NCBI GenBank assembly: GCA_030762935.1 | Contig: CM060890.1 | Location: 148,617,629-148,681,628, forward strand | From: Hymenopus coronatus | Taxonomy: Eukaryota > Arthropoda > Insecta > Mantodea > Hymenopodidae | DNA length: 64,000 bases | Direction: 5' to 3' | In this document: positions 24,230 through 36,294 of the stretch, in pieces | Layout: each line of letters opens with the position of its first letter | How positions within the stretch are numbered: position 1 is the stretch's first letter | The notes under the pieces: model-generated | The model's database searches: none | Seen by the model: the letters and a program-made list of their open reading frames with translations, nothing else | Told to the model about the DNA's origin: nothing | Program-made: the position numbers and the translations under genes

Positions 24230-24737
24230 GTACTTGCGAAGTTACCGATTACTTTACGTAAATAGGATAATTTTACTTAAATACTAATGAAAGTACGTCT
24301 ATACTGGTGAAATTACGTGAATACTGATGAAAGTAATGGTGAAACTTTCTAAATGACAATAAAATTCCTAAAATACTGGTGATTATACGTAAATACTAGT
24401 GATTATACGTAAATACTAGTTATTATATTAAATACTAGTGATTATACGCAAATACTAGTGAGTATACGTAAATACTAGTGATTATACGTAAATACTAGTG
24501 ATTATACGTAAATACTAGTGATTATATGTAAATACTAGTGATTATATGTAAATACTAGTGATTATACGTCAATACTTGTGATTATACGTCAATACTAGTG
24601 ATTATACGTAAATACTAGTGATTATACGTCAATACTAGTGATTATACGTAAATACTAGTGATTATATGTAAATACTAGTGAGTATATGTAAATACTAGTG
24701 ATTATACGTAAATACTAGTGATTATATGTAAATCCTG
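24230..24737. repeat. 20-bp minisatellite, about 18 regular copies plus a degenerate lead-in
   Basis: GTGATTATACGTAAATACTA repeats every 20 bp from about 24371. 24230-24370 holds decayed versions with TTACGTAAAT and TACTGGTGA. Common variants replace ACGT by ATGT or TAAA by TCAA. Confidence 0.92.
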
Positions 24738-25094
24738 GTGAGATGATGTAAATTAACGAAAACAGAGGAAATTTGACCCTTCCTGAGCACTTGAGTTACC
24801 CTGGCATACAAGAACGAGTCCCAGGAGGTTGCTGTTGAGCCAAGGTCAGGGAAGATTCAGTCCAAGTAAAGCTGTCATCGTGTTTAGAGGTCATCTGTTT
24901 CCCTGTATGTTGAAACTGAAAGTTGAATGATACCACACTTCACATTTAACACTACCAGCTTCCACAAATATATTTAACAATATTCTTAATATGCAATAAT
25001 TTTCATTATTACCTTTTATCTCACGAAAACGCTGTAAAGATTTTGATAAGAATTCCGTAAATGTTTGATTGTCTTTTAAATTTAAATATTTTGT
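24738..25094. other. Spacer without recognised features
   Basis: Mixed-composition sequence with no repeat-family match or convincing coding. Confidence 0.4.
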
Positions 25095-26062
25095 CTTATC
25101 ACTTTCTCTACAAGTACTGTATACAGAGAAGGTATAGTATTCCAACCAAAAATTCGATATCGAGATTTCACCGGAAATACATGTTTTGGGTCCCCTGAAT
25201 TAAAAAAAAAACATTTTTGGAAAAAGGTCCGTGTGTGTCTGTGTCTGTTTGTCTGTGGACATCGTAGCTCAAAAACGAAGACTGTTAAATACCAAACTTG
25301 GTATTTAAGTTTAATATCTTCCACGAACGTTTTCAAGGAAATGCCCCCACACCAAACTACACTTTACATGGAAAAAATTTCGAAAATGTTGATGTTCTCA
25401 AAAATGACTCACGATTTTAATTAAAATCTCTTATATTTAAGATATTTACATGCCAAATAAAATGTATATCTTGAATTTTCTGTGAATAGCATTTCTATTG
25501 CATTTTGCATTAACTGCTAAACCGTCAGAGATGAACAAAAACGTACGACACAGAAAATGTAGAGCATATTAAAATACACAATTTATGTTGTATACACTTT
25601 TTTTTTTTCGTGGAGTTGATCGTTTTTCAAATATCCTTGTTTTTGGTTTCAGCTTTAAAAACTTATACTTTTCTCATACAGGAACTTGTCAACGCGTGTC
25701 CATACAAACAAAGGAACTTCAGTCACATAGGAACCAGCTTTTGACTATCACTTTAACCTATGGTACTCCCTTATTTCTCTCCTACTTACAAGGAAGCAAG
25801 TAATAAGACTGTGTCTTGAAGTGTGTTCTTGGCTTCCGGAGAACGCCGCGTTATCTTGCATGGGAATGCTGACGTTTCGCTCATCTTGCCGTGAGCTTCT
25901 TCAGGGCTCTTGTGCGGTGGTTGCTTATTTATAGCGAGAGCAAATATACAAGATAACGCGCCCTTCTCCGGAAGCTAAGGAGACACAAGAAGAAGAATCT
26001 TTTTAAGAATTATTTGTTGCAGGGATGTAGCGAAAGTCATGTGAATGGAACACATAATTTTT
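25095..26062 (-). mobile_element. HP1k copy interrupted by a fold-back element
   Basis: It starts CACTTTCTCTACAAGTACTG. The AGTAATAAGACTG block is cut at about 25812 by a palindromic element, and the family resumes with AATCTTTTTAAGAATTATTTGTTGCAG, ending GTGAATGGAACACATAA. Confidence 0.82.
25823..25986. mobile_element. Small fold-back (MITE-like) element
   Basis: Inverted arms of about 36 bp (left GGCTTCCGGAGAACGCCGCG then TTATCTTG; right CAAGATAACGCG then CCCTTCTCCGGAAGC) enclose about 90 bp containing GACGTTTCGCTCATCTTGCC and GAGCTTCTTCAGGGC. That phrase recalls motifs of Penelope-type elements and their ribozyme-like ends; the link is only a guess. Confidence 0.65.
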
Positions 26063-26224
26063 TTTGTGTTTCAGTATCACTTGGGGTCAGTTGAATACGA
26101 TAAATCATTATATATTATATACCTATATAAAATTTAAGTGATGCATTTAATATATAAGATTTTTTTGATGTGGTTTATTAAATGCATGGCTTGAATTTTT
26201 CCTTTCTATGTCATATACAGTGGT

Positions 26225-26925
26225 GTAAGTAGGTAGAGAAGGTATCGTATTCCACCAAACATTCGAGACAGAGAATACATGTTTTGAAGATCTCTGAATC
26301 CTGTTGGTAGCGCAACTGCTACCCGGGTTCGTTTTCCGCTACTAGAATGGGAATTTTCTCTCCCGCTTGGACTGGGTTTCAACACTCGTTTTCCACAGTG
26401 CGACACGAAATTTAAAAAATAAATAAACCTCACCCCTTTACATGGACGAGTTTTGGAATTGTTCCAATTTCTCAAAAATTGATCTAACAGTTTTAATTAA
26501 AGTGACATTTTCCTAAAGGTATTTACATAACAAATAAAATGTATATCTTGAATTTGCTGTAAATAGCCTCTGAAGACCTCTTTATTCTGGATGACTTTTG
26601 CATAACTGGTAAACCGTAACAGATATACAAAATCTTATAACACAAAAAATGCAGATCTCGTTAAAACACAAACTTTATGTCAGATATCTACATTTTTTGT
26701 AACTAACCACTTCCGAAATATTGCTTGTTCTTTGCTTTAAATGTCCTAATCCTTATACCCACCTTTCTGAAATTGAAAATTCTCATTATGGTTTTTTCAT
26801 CCCGTTGATGAAAATACGTATAACGGAAGCACACATGCCAACCAACTTTTATAAAATGTGCCTATCGGTTTAGTCTAATGTATTCCCTTTTACTTACAAG
26901 AAAACAAGACTGCAATAAGATTGTA
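26225..26925 (-). mobile_element. Decayed HP1k copy carrying a SINE fragment
   Basis: It starts GTAGAGAAGGTATCGTATTCCACC, resumes after the SINE at GCGACACGAAATTT, and ends near ACAAGAAAACAAGACTGCAATAAG. Confidence 0.72.
26298..26400 (+). mobile_element. tRNA-derived SINE fragment, family C
   Basis: TGGTAGCGCAACTGCTACCCGGGTTCGTTTTCCG resembles a tRNA head with a B box. The following GGGAATTTTCTCTCCCGCTTGGACTGG matches the body of the longer SINE at 55029. Confidence 0.6.
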
Positions 26926-27099
26926 TCTTACCAACTCCTGTCCTATACGATAAAAATAAATTAACACTTTTTGAATTAATGAATGAATAAGTGTATTTAT
27001 TGAAATACCAATATGTATACATTGATGTTCGCCAATCACGGGTCCACACGTGCTTTTGTAATACACAAAATAGTAAACAATATTAAAAAAACCAACAAA
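26926..27099. other. Short AT-rich spacer
   Basis: Nothing recognised. Confidence 0.4.
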
Positions 27100-27795
27100 T
27101 AAATCTGATGTGTTCCATTCATATGTGTTTCTCTACATCTCTGCAAGAAATTATTGTTAATAAGCTTGTTTTTATATCTGTTTCGTGCTAAAACATTAAC
27201 AGAACGGTAAGTAGAAAGGAAATAAATGAATTCACTAGGCTACACCGACATGTGGTTGCTATGGGATTGAAATCCATTTTCTGCGTGACAAGTTCCTGTA
27301 AGTGAAAAGTTCAAGTATTTTAAAATTGAAATCAATATCAAGGAATATCTCAAAAACGGTCAACTCCACGAAAAAAAAGTATATGACACAAGTTGTTTTG
27401 TCTATCTCCTCCGGTTTACCAGATATAGAAAATTTAATAAAAATCATTCAGAATAAAGAGTTCTTTAGAGGCTATCCTCAGAAAATTCAAGATATACATT
27501 TTATTTGGAAAAATGTTCCATGTAAAAACTAGTTTGGGGTAGTAAGATTTTCTTGAAAATCTTCGTGTCACATCCTTAGAAGATACCGAACTTAAATATC
27601 AAGTTTAATAATTAACGGACTTTTCGTTTTTGGGCAATGCTGCCCACAGACACACACAGACATCCACACGACAATTTTTTTTAAAAACGCTTTTTTTGTG
27701 TTCGAGCGGTACCAACACATGTATTTCCGGTGAAATTTCGGTATTGACCTTTTGGGTGGAATACAATACCTTCATAGTACGTGTAGAGAAAGTAG
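27100..27795 (+). mobile_element. HP1k copy
   Basis: It starts TCTGATGTGTTCCATTCATATG and ends CATAGTACGTGTAGAGAAAGTAG. Unique-looking DNA lies on both sides, so its ends are useful for defining the termini. Confidence 0.85.
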
Positions 27796-28243
27796 AAATT
27801 TAAGAGAGTATAAATAGACCTTAAAGGCCTTACAAATATGAGGAAGTGTTAGATGTGGTCACTGATATGTTCACGAAGTTTGAGTTGCTATAAAAAAGTA
27901 ACTTAAGATTGTTCATTTTCAGTGTTCAGAATGTAACAAGACTTAAGTTAATATTTTTTGCCATATTTTTTTTAATTTTTGGATCTGTGTAAATAAATTT
28001 GTCATTACTGAGTTTTCATTTGTTATTACTTTTGTTTAATAAGACACATTTTTGTTCAGATTCTTATTTGGTTATTAACCTCTGGCTTGTACCTCAAGTA
28101 AAATAATTTGAACTGGCCGTGTTTGGAACCACAGGTTTTAATAAATTCAATATTTCCCGTTTTAGAAAACCAAAAAAAACATTATCATCATATTCCTTGA
28201 GTTAGCCAATAAACTTTAAATTTTCCTTTTCCCCAAAGTTCAT
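27796..28243. other. Spacer without recognised features
   Basis: AT-rich sequence; no gene or repeat family was seen. Confidence 0.4.
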
Positions 28244-28245
28244 TA

Positions 28246-28692
28246 GAGAGGCTGTTTCAAAACGACAACAAACGATTAGCTTACACTTTGACTTGTCCGA
28301 AACTTGATGTCGCAACTTTCAAACTCTTCTATTTAAAGGTTTATGTGTGCTTAAAATGGCACACATTTGGGATTAGGCAGCGAAGGAACAACGGTTGTTA
28401 TACGCCATGTAAACAACCTCAGAACGTGTTATACGAAATACATAACAAAACCCACATGCTACGTTTTCCATTACTAAGGTAACCTGTGCCGCGCTTACAT
28501 CACGCGACGGTGACCTTCGCTACCAACCGGCATCTCTCTTGGAGTGAGCCATTTGGTTATGTACGACTAACTAATCCATGGTGATTTTACGGCAGTTTTG
28601 TAAGTGCCGAACTTAGAGCTCAAAATTACATTCACGTACGGTATGACCAACAAGGTCCAGATCCTCATTTGGTGTCGTTTTGAAACACACTC
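28246..28692. mobile_element. Non-autonomous TA-flanked inverted-repeat transposon, about 447 bp
   Basis: The left end GAGAGGCTGTTTCAAAACGA and the right end, read in reverse, GAGTGTGTTTCAAAACGACA are imperfect inverted repeats of about 27 bp. They are flanked by TA at 28244-28245 and 28693-28694. TA flanks point to the Tc1/mariner group. The interior has no transposase frame and is richer in CG than its surroundings. Confidence 0.72.
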
Positions 28693-28710
28693 TATAAGTT
28701 TTATCAAATA

Positions 28711-28827
28711 TTTACTTTCTCTACACGTATTTGTACTTATTGTATATAGAAGCTATTGCATTCCACCCAAAAATTCGATATCGAGATTTCACCTGAAATA
28801 CACGTTCAAGGGTCCCCTGTATCCCAA
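28711..28827 (-). mobile_element. HP1k terminal fragment (117 bp)
   Basis: It starts ACTTTCTCTACACGTATTTG and stops at GGGTCCCCTGTATCCC, where a plus-oriented copy begins. The same break and orientation occur at 44966-45086. Confidence 0.8.
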
Positions 28828-28828
28828 A

Positions 28829-29677
28829 AAAGCTGATGTGTTCTATTCACATGACTTTCTCTACATCGCTGTCACAAATTACTGTTAAAAAGCTTAAACT
28901 TCAGTCTACTTTATGATAAATATTAGCAACAATTGTCTTATTACTTGCGTCCTTGTAAGTAGGAGGTAAATAAGGGAATACACTCGGTTAAAACGATAGT
29001 CAAATGTTTTAAAAGTTGGTTGCTATGTGGCGTTTCTATGCAGGGCCAGAGTTTACAACTTTCCGTGTGAGAAAAATTTAAGTATTTTCAATCTGAAACA
29101 AATTACAAGGAATATCTCAAAAATGGTCAACTCCACGAAAAAAGTGTATATAACGTAAATTGTGTGTTTTAACAAGATCTGCAGCTTTGGTGTAGTAAGT
29201 TTTTGTCTAACTCTTACGGTCTACCAGTTACGCAACATTCATTTAGAATAAAGAGATCCTTATAGGCTATCCCCAGAAAATTCCAGACATACAGTTTATT
29301 TGCCATATCAATATCTTTAGTATACGGTATTTTAATTAAAATCCTTAGAGTCATTTTTGAGAAAATCAAAATTTTCGAAAACTTTTCCATGTAAAGGTAG
29401 TTTAGTATGAGGTGATTTTTCTCAAAATTTTCGTGTCGCATTTCTGGAAGATACTAACCTTAAAGAAGTTAGGCGTTTTACCAACTTTTCGTTTTTGAGT
29501 TATCGTGTTCACACACATACACGTACACGGATCTTTTTTAAAAGTATTTTTTTGGGGGGGGGGGGATACAGGGGACCTTAAACATATATTTCTGGTGAAA
29601 TCTCGGTATCGAATTTTGGGTGTAATACAATACCTTTTCTGCACACTGTGTACATAGTACGTGTAGAGAAAGTAAAA
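28829..29677 (+). mobile_element. HP1k copy
   Basis: It starts CTGATGTGTTCTATTCACATG and ends GTACATAGTACGTGTAGAGAAAGTA. It includes a G run at 29552-29565 in the variable stretch. Confidence 0.85.
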
Positions 29678-29791
29678 ATGAACTCATGAATGCCCATGTG
29701 AGTCTCAATGTGCAAGCAAACAAAACAAAAGAAAAAGCATGAAAAAGATTGCAACCAGCATGACCTAAAAGTGTAGTGGCCAAGGTGACAT

Positions 29792-30603
29792 AGACACACG
29801 GACCTTTTTCTAAAAATCCTTTTTCGGACTCAGGGGACCTCAAAATATATGTTTCAATTGAAATCTCGGTATCGAATTTGTGGCTGGAATATAGTAGTTT
29901 CTCTGTCTACTAAGTACATTGCGCACACGGGCTGAGAAGGTAACAAAAATAACAAAGAAAAAAAATTAGAAAAAGGTCTATGTGTGTGTCTCAAAACTCA
30001 AAAACTTAAAGAAATATAAACACCAAATTTAGTATTTGAGTTTGTTATCCTGCAATAATGCGGCACAAAGATTTTTATGTAAGTTTCCTAACCTCAAACT
30101 ACCTAAAGGCAAAATGTTTGAAAAGTTTGTTTTGCTGAAAAATGGCTGTAACGATTTTGATTAAAATGTTGTATATTAAAAATATTTACGAGACAAGTGA
30201 AACGTATATCTTCAATTTTATGGGGATAGCTTCTGAATACCTCTTTATTCTGGATGAATTTTGCAGAATTTTGCAAAAATGCTAAACCGTAAGAGATAGA
30301 CAAAAATTTACTTGATAGAAAATGTAGAGCACAATTTATGTTACATAAATCCTTTTTGTGGAGTTGATCGTTTTTGAGATATTCCTGGATATTTGTTTCA
30401 CTTTTAAAACACTTATACTTTTCTCGTACAGGAATTTGTCAGCTCCTGTCCATACAAACAAAGGAACTACAGTCAGATAGCAACCAGCTTTTGATTATCA
30501 CTTTAACCTACGCTACTCCCTTGTTTCGCTCCTACTTTCAAACAAGTGGTAAGACTATTTCTGATAATATTTCTCGATTAGCATGAAGTAAATTGATCAC
30601 ATC
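29792..30603. mobile_element. HP1k plus-end fragment followed by a minus copy
   Basis: 29792-29942 is the distal plus-oriented end (CACGGACCTTTTTCT to CGGGCTGAGAAGGTAAC). 29967-30603 is a minus copy from GAAAAAGGTCTATGTGTG to GCATGAAGTAAATTGATCACATCTGA. Confidence 0.75.
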
Positions 30604-30738
30604 TGATTTTTTTCGGAATGTTGCAACAGTTTCGCTTCGAGGTAATTCTGGTTTAGTATTTTCATTGCTGAGGATTTTGGCCTATTTCTGTTCACTGCAA
30701 AATCTGATGATGAATTCAGTTCTTTCAATTCTGAGTAG

Positions 30739-31387
30739 GACAGCATAGCTCAAAAACGAAAAGCCCGTTAAACAACAAACTTAAAATCTAAGTTCAGTAT
30801 CCTCTAAGGATTCAAGAATATACCACTCATCCCAAACTAGCCTTTACATGTAAATTTTATAGTGAATTTTGATGTTCTGAAAAATGACTATAACGATTTC
30901 CATTAAAATATCATGCATTAAATACATTTACATCAGAAATAAAGTGTATATGTTGAATTTTCTGATAATAGCATCTGAAGAGCTCTTTATCACTTTTTTT
31001 TAAATTTACATAACTGCTAAAGCATAAGACAGACTGCATACAAATGTAGATCTTAACTAAAAGTCATAATGTATATCAGAAATGATATTTCAGCAGCCTG
31101 ACCGTTTCTGATGTATTCTTGTTATGTGGTTCCAGTTTTTAAATACTTATCTATACTTTTCTTATAAAAACAAAGGAAATTTATTCACATACCGACCCTC
31201 TTTTAAAACATTTGACTGTTGGTTTAGCCTAGTTATTCTCATATTTCGCTTCTACTTACAAGGAAGCTAGTAATAAAACCATTTTTGCTATTTTTTCTCG
31301 ATTAGAATGAGGTAGATAGAAGAATAAGCTTTTAAAAATAATTTGTTACAGAGATGTAGAAAAAGTCCTGTGTATGGGACATATTGT
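30739..31387 (-). mobile_element. HP1k copy, hairpin end missing
   Basis: It begins at GACAGCATAGCTCAAAAACG and ends GATGTAGAAAAAGTCCTGTGTATGGGAC. Confidence 0.75.
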
Positions 31388-31771
31388 TGTGAAAAATGGT
31401 AGCACTGTGCTCTAGATTGTGTTTGTAGTTCACAGCCTCTGTGATAGATGTCTCTGCAGTACCTTGGCATGCAGCAGCATCTATAGGGAAAACAGCAAAG
31501 CTTCTTCTCTTAGCTGCAAGCAATACATGGGGATAGCTTCACATTCTGAAGTCCAAGAGTTGGAATCACGGCTAAAATGCGTTATTCGGATAAAGTTTGT
31601 TTCGTTGTTTTCCCTGAACTCAGAATAACGTTAAGGTTCTTGGTCCCGAGATCATTTGAGAAGGGAGTCCATTTATCCCTGTATAATGCCTTGGGTACAA
31701 AATTAAATCACAAATCCTGTATCAAAGTTCGTGTTTTAGCAAACTTATCAACACGTATTATACATTTGCAT
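31388..31771. other. Unique-looking sequence with small open frames
   Basis: Less AT-rich than its neighbours. Short frames exist on both strands (31332-31523 minus, 31577-31777 plus), but none shows a known domain or clear splice sites. It could be a gene fragment; nothing more can be said. Confidence 0.3.
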
Positions 31772-31950
31772 CTGTAATGTGTCTGCCTCACTTTCAAGAG
31801 GTCTCGAGCTCGAATATCGGTTAGGGTGAGTTACCCAGATCAGGTTTATTTCGCGGGGTTTTCCTTATCAATGGAAGACGATTTCGCGTAACTTTAAGCT
31901 TCATGGACCCCGAATACATTTGCTCAAGCTAGATATGACCTAATAGGTTA
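31772..31950 (+). mobile_element. tRNA-derived SINE, family D, head truncated
   Basis: ATGTGTCTGCCTCACTTTCAAGAGG and CGAGCTCGAATATC match, on the opposite strand, the SINE at 62607-62828. Both share CATGGACCCCGA (or CATGGACCCCGAGAT) and a GATATGACC-type tail. Confidence 0.6.
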
Positions 31951-31967
31951 AAGGAAGTTAAAAAAGA

Positions 31968-32868
31968 AAAATCTGAAGTGTTACTCATCTGACTTTCTCT
32001 AACTGTTCTACAAACTTCTTACAAAAGCTTATTCTTCTGTCTACGTCATGCTAATCAAGATAAACATTAACAAAATGGTCTTATTACTTGCTTCCTTGTA
32101 AGTAGAAGGGAATGCACTGTGATAAACAGATACCAAATCGTTTATGTGAACCAATTGAGGTCCGGCTCGGTTTGCTTGGTGGGATTTGAGGAAACTTATT
32201 TACTTTAAAACCGAAACAATAACAAAAATGTCTTAAAACGGTCAACTCTAAAAGAAAATCTACACGATAACTCAAAAACAAAAACAGAAAAATCCCCCCA
32301 CACCAAACTACATTTTGCATGGAACTTTTTTGGAAAAACTTGATTTTCTGAAAAATGGCTCTAAAGATTTTAATTAAAATATCGTATATTAAAGATATTT
32401 ACCTCACAAATAAAATGTATATCTTGAATTTTCTAGGAATAGCCACTCGATGAATTTTACGGGATTTTACATAACTGTAAACCGTAAGAGATAGAGAAAA
32501 ATTTATCTGACAAAATATGTAGAGCACTTTAAAACACACAATTTATGTTATATGCACTTTTTTCGTGGAGCTCATCGTTTTTTAGATATTCCTTGTTTTT
32601 TTGGTTTCTGCTTTAAAAAACTTAAACTTTTATCACACAAGAATTTGTGAACTTCAAAGGACCTTCACTCACATAGCAACCAGTTTTTGACTATCACTTT
32701 AACCTATACTACTCCCTTATTTCGCTTCTACTTACAAAGAAGCAAGTAATAAGACTATTTCTGCTAATTTTTTCTCGATAAGCATGAAGTAAATAGAAGC
32801 ATAATCTTTTTAACAATAATTTCTTGCAGAGATGTAGAGAAAGTCATATGAATGAAACACATCAGATT
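31968..32868. mobile_element. HP1k plus fragment joined to a minus copy
   Basis: 31968-32255 is plus (TCTGAAGTGTTACTCATCTGAC to AAAACGGTCAACTC). 32263-32868 is minus, from ACACGATAACTCAAAAAC to GAGAAAGTCATATGAATGAAACACATCAGA. Confidence 0.78.
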
Positions 32869-33673
32869 TTTACTTTCTCTACACGTACTATGTACATAGT
32901 GTATAGAGAAGGTATTGTATTTCACTCAAAAATTCGATTTCGAGATTTCACTGGAAATACATGTTTTGGGTCCCCGTGAATCAAAAAAAAAAGAATTTTT
33001 GGAAAAAATTCCGTGTGTGTGTATGTGTATGTGAACAGCATAGCCCAAAAACGAAAAGACTGTTAAATACCAAACTTGGTATTTAAGTTTGGTATCTTCC
33101 AAGGATGCGACACGAAAGTTTTCAAGAAAATCCCGTCACTCCCAACTACTCTTTGCATGAAACTTTTATCGAAAATTTTGAGTTTCTCAAAAATGGCTCT
33201 ATCGATTTTGATTTAAAATATAGTATATTAAAGATATTTACCTGAAAAATAATATGTATATTTTGAATTTTGTGGGAATAGTCTCTGAGGACTACTTTAT
33301 TCTGGATGAATTTTACGAAATTTTGCATAACTGTTAAACCGTAAAAAATAATGTAGAGCACATTAAAACACACAATTGTTATACAATTTTTTTCCGTGGA
33401 GTTGATCATTTTTTAGTTATTCCTTGTTTTTGGTTTCAGCTTCGAAAAATATAATTTTCTCATATAGGAATTTGTCAACTCCTGTCCATACAAAGGAACT
33501 TCAGTCACATAGCAATCAGCTTTTGACTATCACTTTAACCTATGGTAGCTTCTTATTTCGCTTCTACTTACTTCTCGATTAGCATGAAGTAAATAGAAGC
33601 CTAAGCATTTTAACAATAATTTGTTGCAGAGATGTAGAGAAAGTCATGTGAATGGAAGACATCAGATTTTTTA
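32869..33673 (-). mobile_element. HP1k copy, complete, head to tail with the preceding one
   Basis: It starts TTTTTACTTTCTCTACACG immediately after the preceding copy's ACATCAGA and ends GAGAAAGTCATGTGAATGGAAGACATCAGA. The central palindrome is at 33063-33086. Confidence 0.87.
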
Positions 33674-33773
33674 TACAAAATTCATCAACATCTCTGTATC
33701 AACATCTTTTATTTTGACCTTTTTCTAAACATAACTCTGGCCTTTAAGGTCTATTTGCGCTCTCTCCTCAAGT

Positions 33774-34500
33774 TTTACTTTCTCTACACGTACTATGTAT
33801 AAAATAGGAATAGAGAACGTATTAAATTCTACCCATTAACTCGTGTCCAGATTTCACCGGAAATACATGTTTTGGGGCCCCCAGAGTCCGAAAAAAGCAT
33901 TTTTAGGAAAAAGGTCGTGAGTGTGTGTGTGCCTGTGGACAGCATAGTTAAAAAAAAAAAACGTTAAATACCAAACTTGGCATTTAGGTTTGGTATTGTC
34001 CAAGGCTGCGACACGAAGATTTTCAAGAAAATCTCTCCGCCACAAACTTCCCTTTACATAGAAACATTTCTAGATGAATTTTGCTGGATTCTATATAACT
34101 GGCAAACCGTAAGAGAAAGACAAACACTTACTACACAAAAAATGTGGATCACGTTAAAATACATAATTTACGTTACATCCGTTTTCTCGCGGAATTGGCC
34201 ATTTCTGAGGTATTCCTTGTTATTCGTTTCAGATTCAAAATACCTACTTTTCTCACGCGGAAAGTTGTAAACTCCTGGCCCTGTATAGAAACGGATTTTA
34301 ACCACATGGCAACCAACTTTTAAGGTATTTGACTATCACTTTATCCTAGTGTATTCCCTTCTACTTAGAAGGAAATTGAGTAATAAGACAATTTCTGTTA
34401 ATGTTTATCTTGATTAGCATCAAGTGGATAGAAGTATAAGCTTTTGTTAGGAAAGTTTGTTACAGAGATATGGAGAAAGTTATGTGAATGGAACATTTTT
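33774..34500 (-). mobile_element. HP1k copy with internal deletion
   Basis: It starts TTTTACTTTCTCTACACGTAC, jumps from the TTTACATAGAAACATTTC block to GATGAATTTTGCTGG, and ends GAGAAAGTTATGTGAATGGAAC. Confidence 0.82.
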
Positions 34501-35182
34501 GCCAATAAAAACCACAAGTATGATAGGATCATAAAATTGTTTGTACAGTATAAAAGTATACTGAATACTAACAACATATTTTAATAAAGAATACATAAAT
34601 GACAATATACTTAGCAATTGTTAAATAAATCAGGTCCATAACTTGGTTCTTCTGTCACTTACTGAGAAGGTTCTTATGTTCCAACATAGCAAGCAGATGC
34701 TGCCACCTGCCGATATTATACGCAAGTTTTACGCAAACCATTAGTTGGTCTTATTAATCTAGATGGCCTTACACCTTATTAATTTGTTGACATGAAAGCG
34801 AAGTAAGTTGCTCCTCCTGCAGGGCGACCCCCAATCCCGCAGATAGTATTCGTACAAGCCGCCGCAGAGGGGTTACTCTGGAAACGTTAACGATCCTGCC
34901 CTCTTCGCTGTGGACACTTTGTCTCGGCGGCCCTTCGCCTCATCCCACCTCATCCTTCCTCCTGGGAATGATGATGATGATGATAACAATAAAAATAATA
35001 ATAATAATACTTTTTTCAGCCCTTAAGTGTAACATACAGTTGGCTAAGTCATTTTACATAAAACTTAAAATAAAGACAGAATGGTAATAGTCATATTAAT
35101 TTATCTTCCAATTAAAATAAGTATTACTAAAACTAAGGGATAATACTAATACGTTCCTGCATATTATAAAATTGTTTTTATT
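34501..35182. other. Spacer with a GC-rich patch ending in a GAT/AAT microsatellite
   Basis: 34790-34970 is much richer in GC (CCGCCGCAGAGGGGTTAC, CTCGGCGGCCCTTCGCC) and runs into (GAT)n then (AAT)n at 34969-35010. A 3' end followed by a short simple repeat is typical of truncated non-LTR retrotransposons, but no coding supports this. Confidence 0.35.
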
Positions 35183-35842
35183 TGCTGTACACGGACTATG
35201 TACATAGTGTATAGAGAAGGTATTCTATTGCACACAGAAATTCGTTGTCCATGTTTCAACGGAAATATATGTTTTCAGGTCTGCTGAGTCCAAAAAATGT
35301 ATTTTTAGAAAAAGGTTCGTGTGTGTGCGCCTGTAAACAGCATAGCTCAAAATCTAAAGACCGTTAAATACCAAACTTGTTATTTAAATTTGATTTCTTC
35401 CAAGGATGCGACACGAAGATTTTCAACAGCCTCTCCACACCCAAAACTACCCTTTATTTGGAAAAAAAAAATTGAAAATTTTAATTTTGTCAAAAATGTT
35501 TATGAAAATGTCGTATATTAAAGATATTTACATGACAAATAAAATGTATAGCTTGAATTTTCTGGGAAGACATCTGAAGGCATTTTTATTCTGGATGAAT
35601 TTTGCACAACTGGTAAACCGTAAGAGACGGACAAAAACTTACTTCACAAAAATATATATCTGGTGAAAATACACATTACACAATGTTTTTGTTTTCTTTC
35701 GTAGAGCTGACTTTTTGAGATATTGCTTGTAATTGCTTTCAGTTTTAAAATACTTCGACTTTTCTCATGCGGGAACTTGTCAACTCCTGACCAGCAAATA
35801 ATCAATGCCTATAAGGAACTGAGTAACAAGACCGTTTCTGTT
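35183..35842 (-). mobile_element. HP1k copy, broken at its distal end
   Basis: It starts TTTGCTGTACACGGACTATGTACATAG and stops inside the AGTAACAAGACCGTTTCTGTT block, where the exon-like sequence at 35842-36098 begins. Confidence 0.8.
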
Positions 35843-36098
35843 GCGTCTTCACGCCACGTTCCCAAGAACCTGCAAACACAGAATCCGATCTGCCTGTTGT
35901 AAAGCCATAACTGGTAAAACTTTTACTCGCGTTATTAGTTATTATTAACATCATTGCTTTTATGTTGTGACGCTGCATTTCATCAGAAAAGTTTTCATCG
36001 TGCAGATTTATGAACGCTCCTTCGGGACTCAAACCAATACAAGCAACTCCTTCACTATGTAGACAATAATCCTGGTTTTCATTGGTGCTATAAAGCAA
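35842..36098 (-). other. Exon-like open reading frame of unknown identity
   Basis: On the minus strand CATCTCATTGCTTTATAG|C resembles a splice acceptor. The frame after it is open for about 85 codons with ordinary amino-acid composition (for example GVACIGLSPEGAFINLHDEN), then runs into HP1k sequence near 35842. Possible donor-like sites (CAG|GTTCTT) are weak. I do not recognise the family. It could be an exon of a gene whose other exons lie outside, a captured gene fragment at the edge of a mobile element, or chance. Confidence 0.35.
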
Positions 36099-36294
36099 TG
36101 AGATGTCATAAACTTAGAGCTCCCTAGCTGTTGTCGGGGTTGCTGGGGGAATCAGACGTCGCAATTATTTCAACTGTTTTCTGCTTTTTGGGGGGTTGGG
36201 GAGGAGTCCAGCACTAGTGATTTTTGTTTACACCAAATTCTTACCTAACATATTTCGTAGACAAACTCTCACGAGCTTTTGGGGAGCAATAAGA

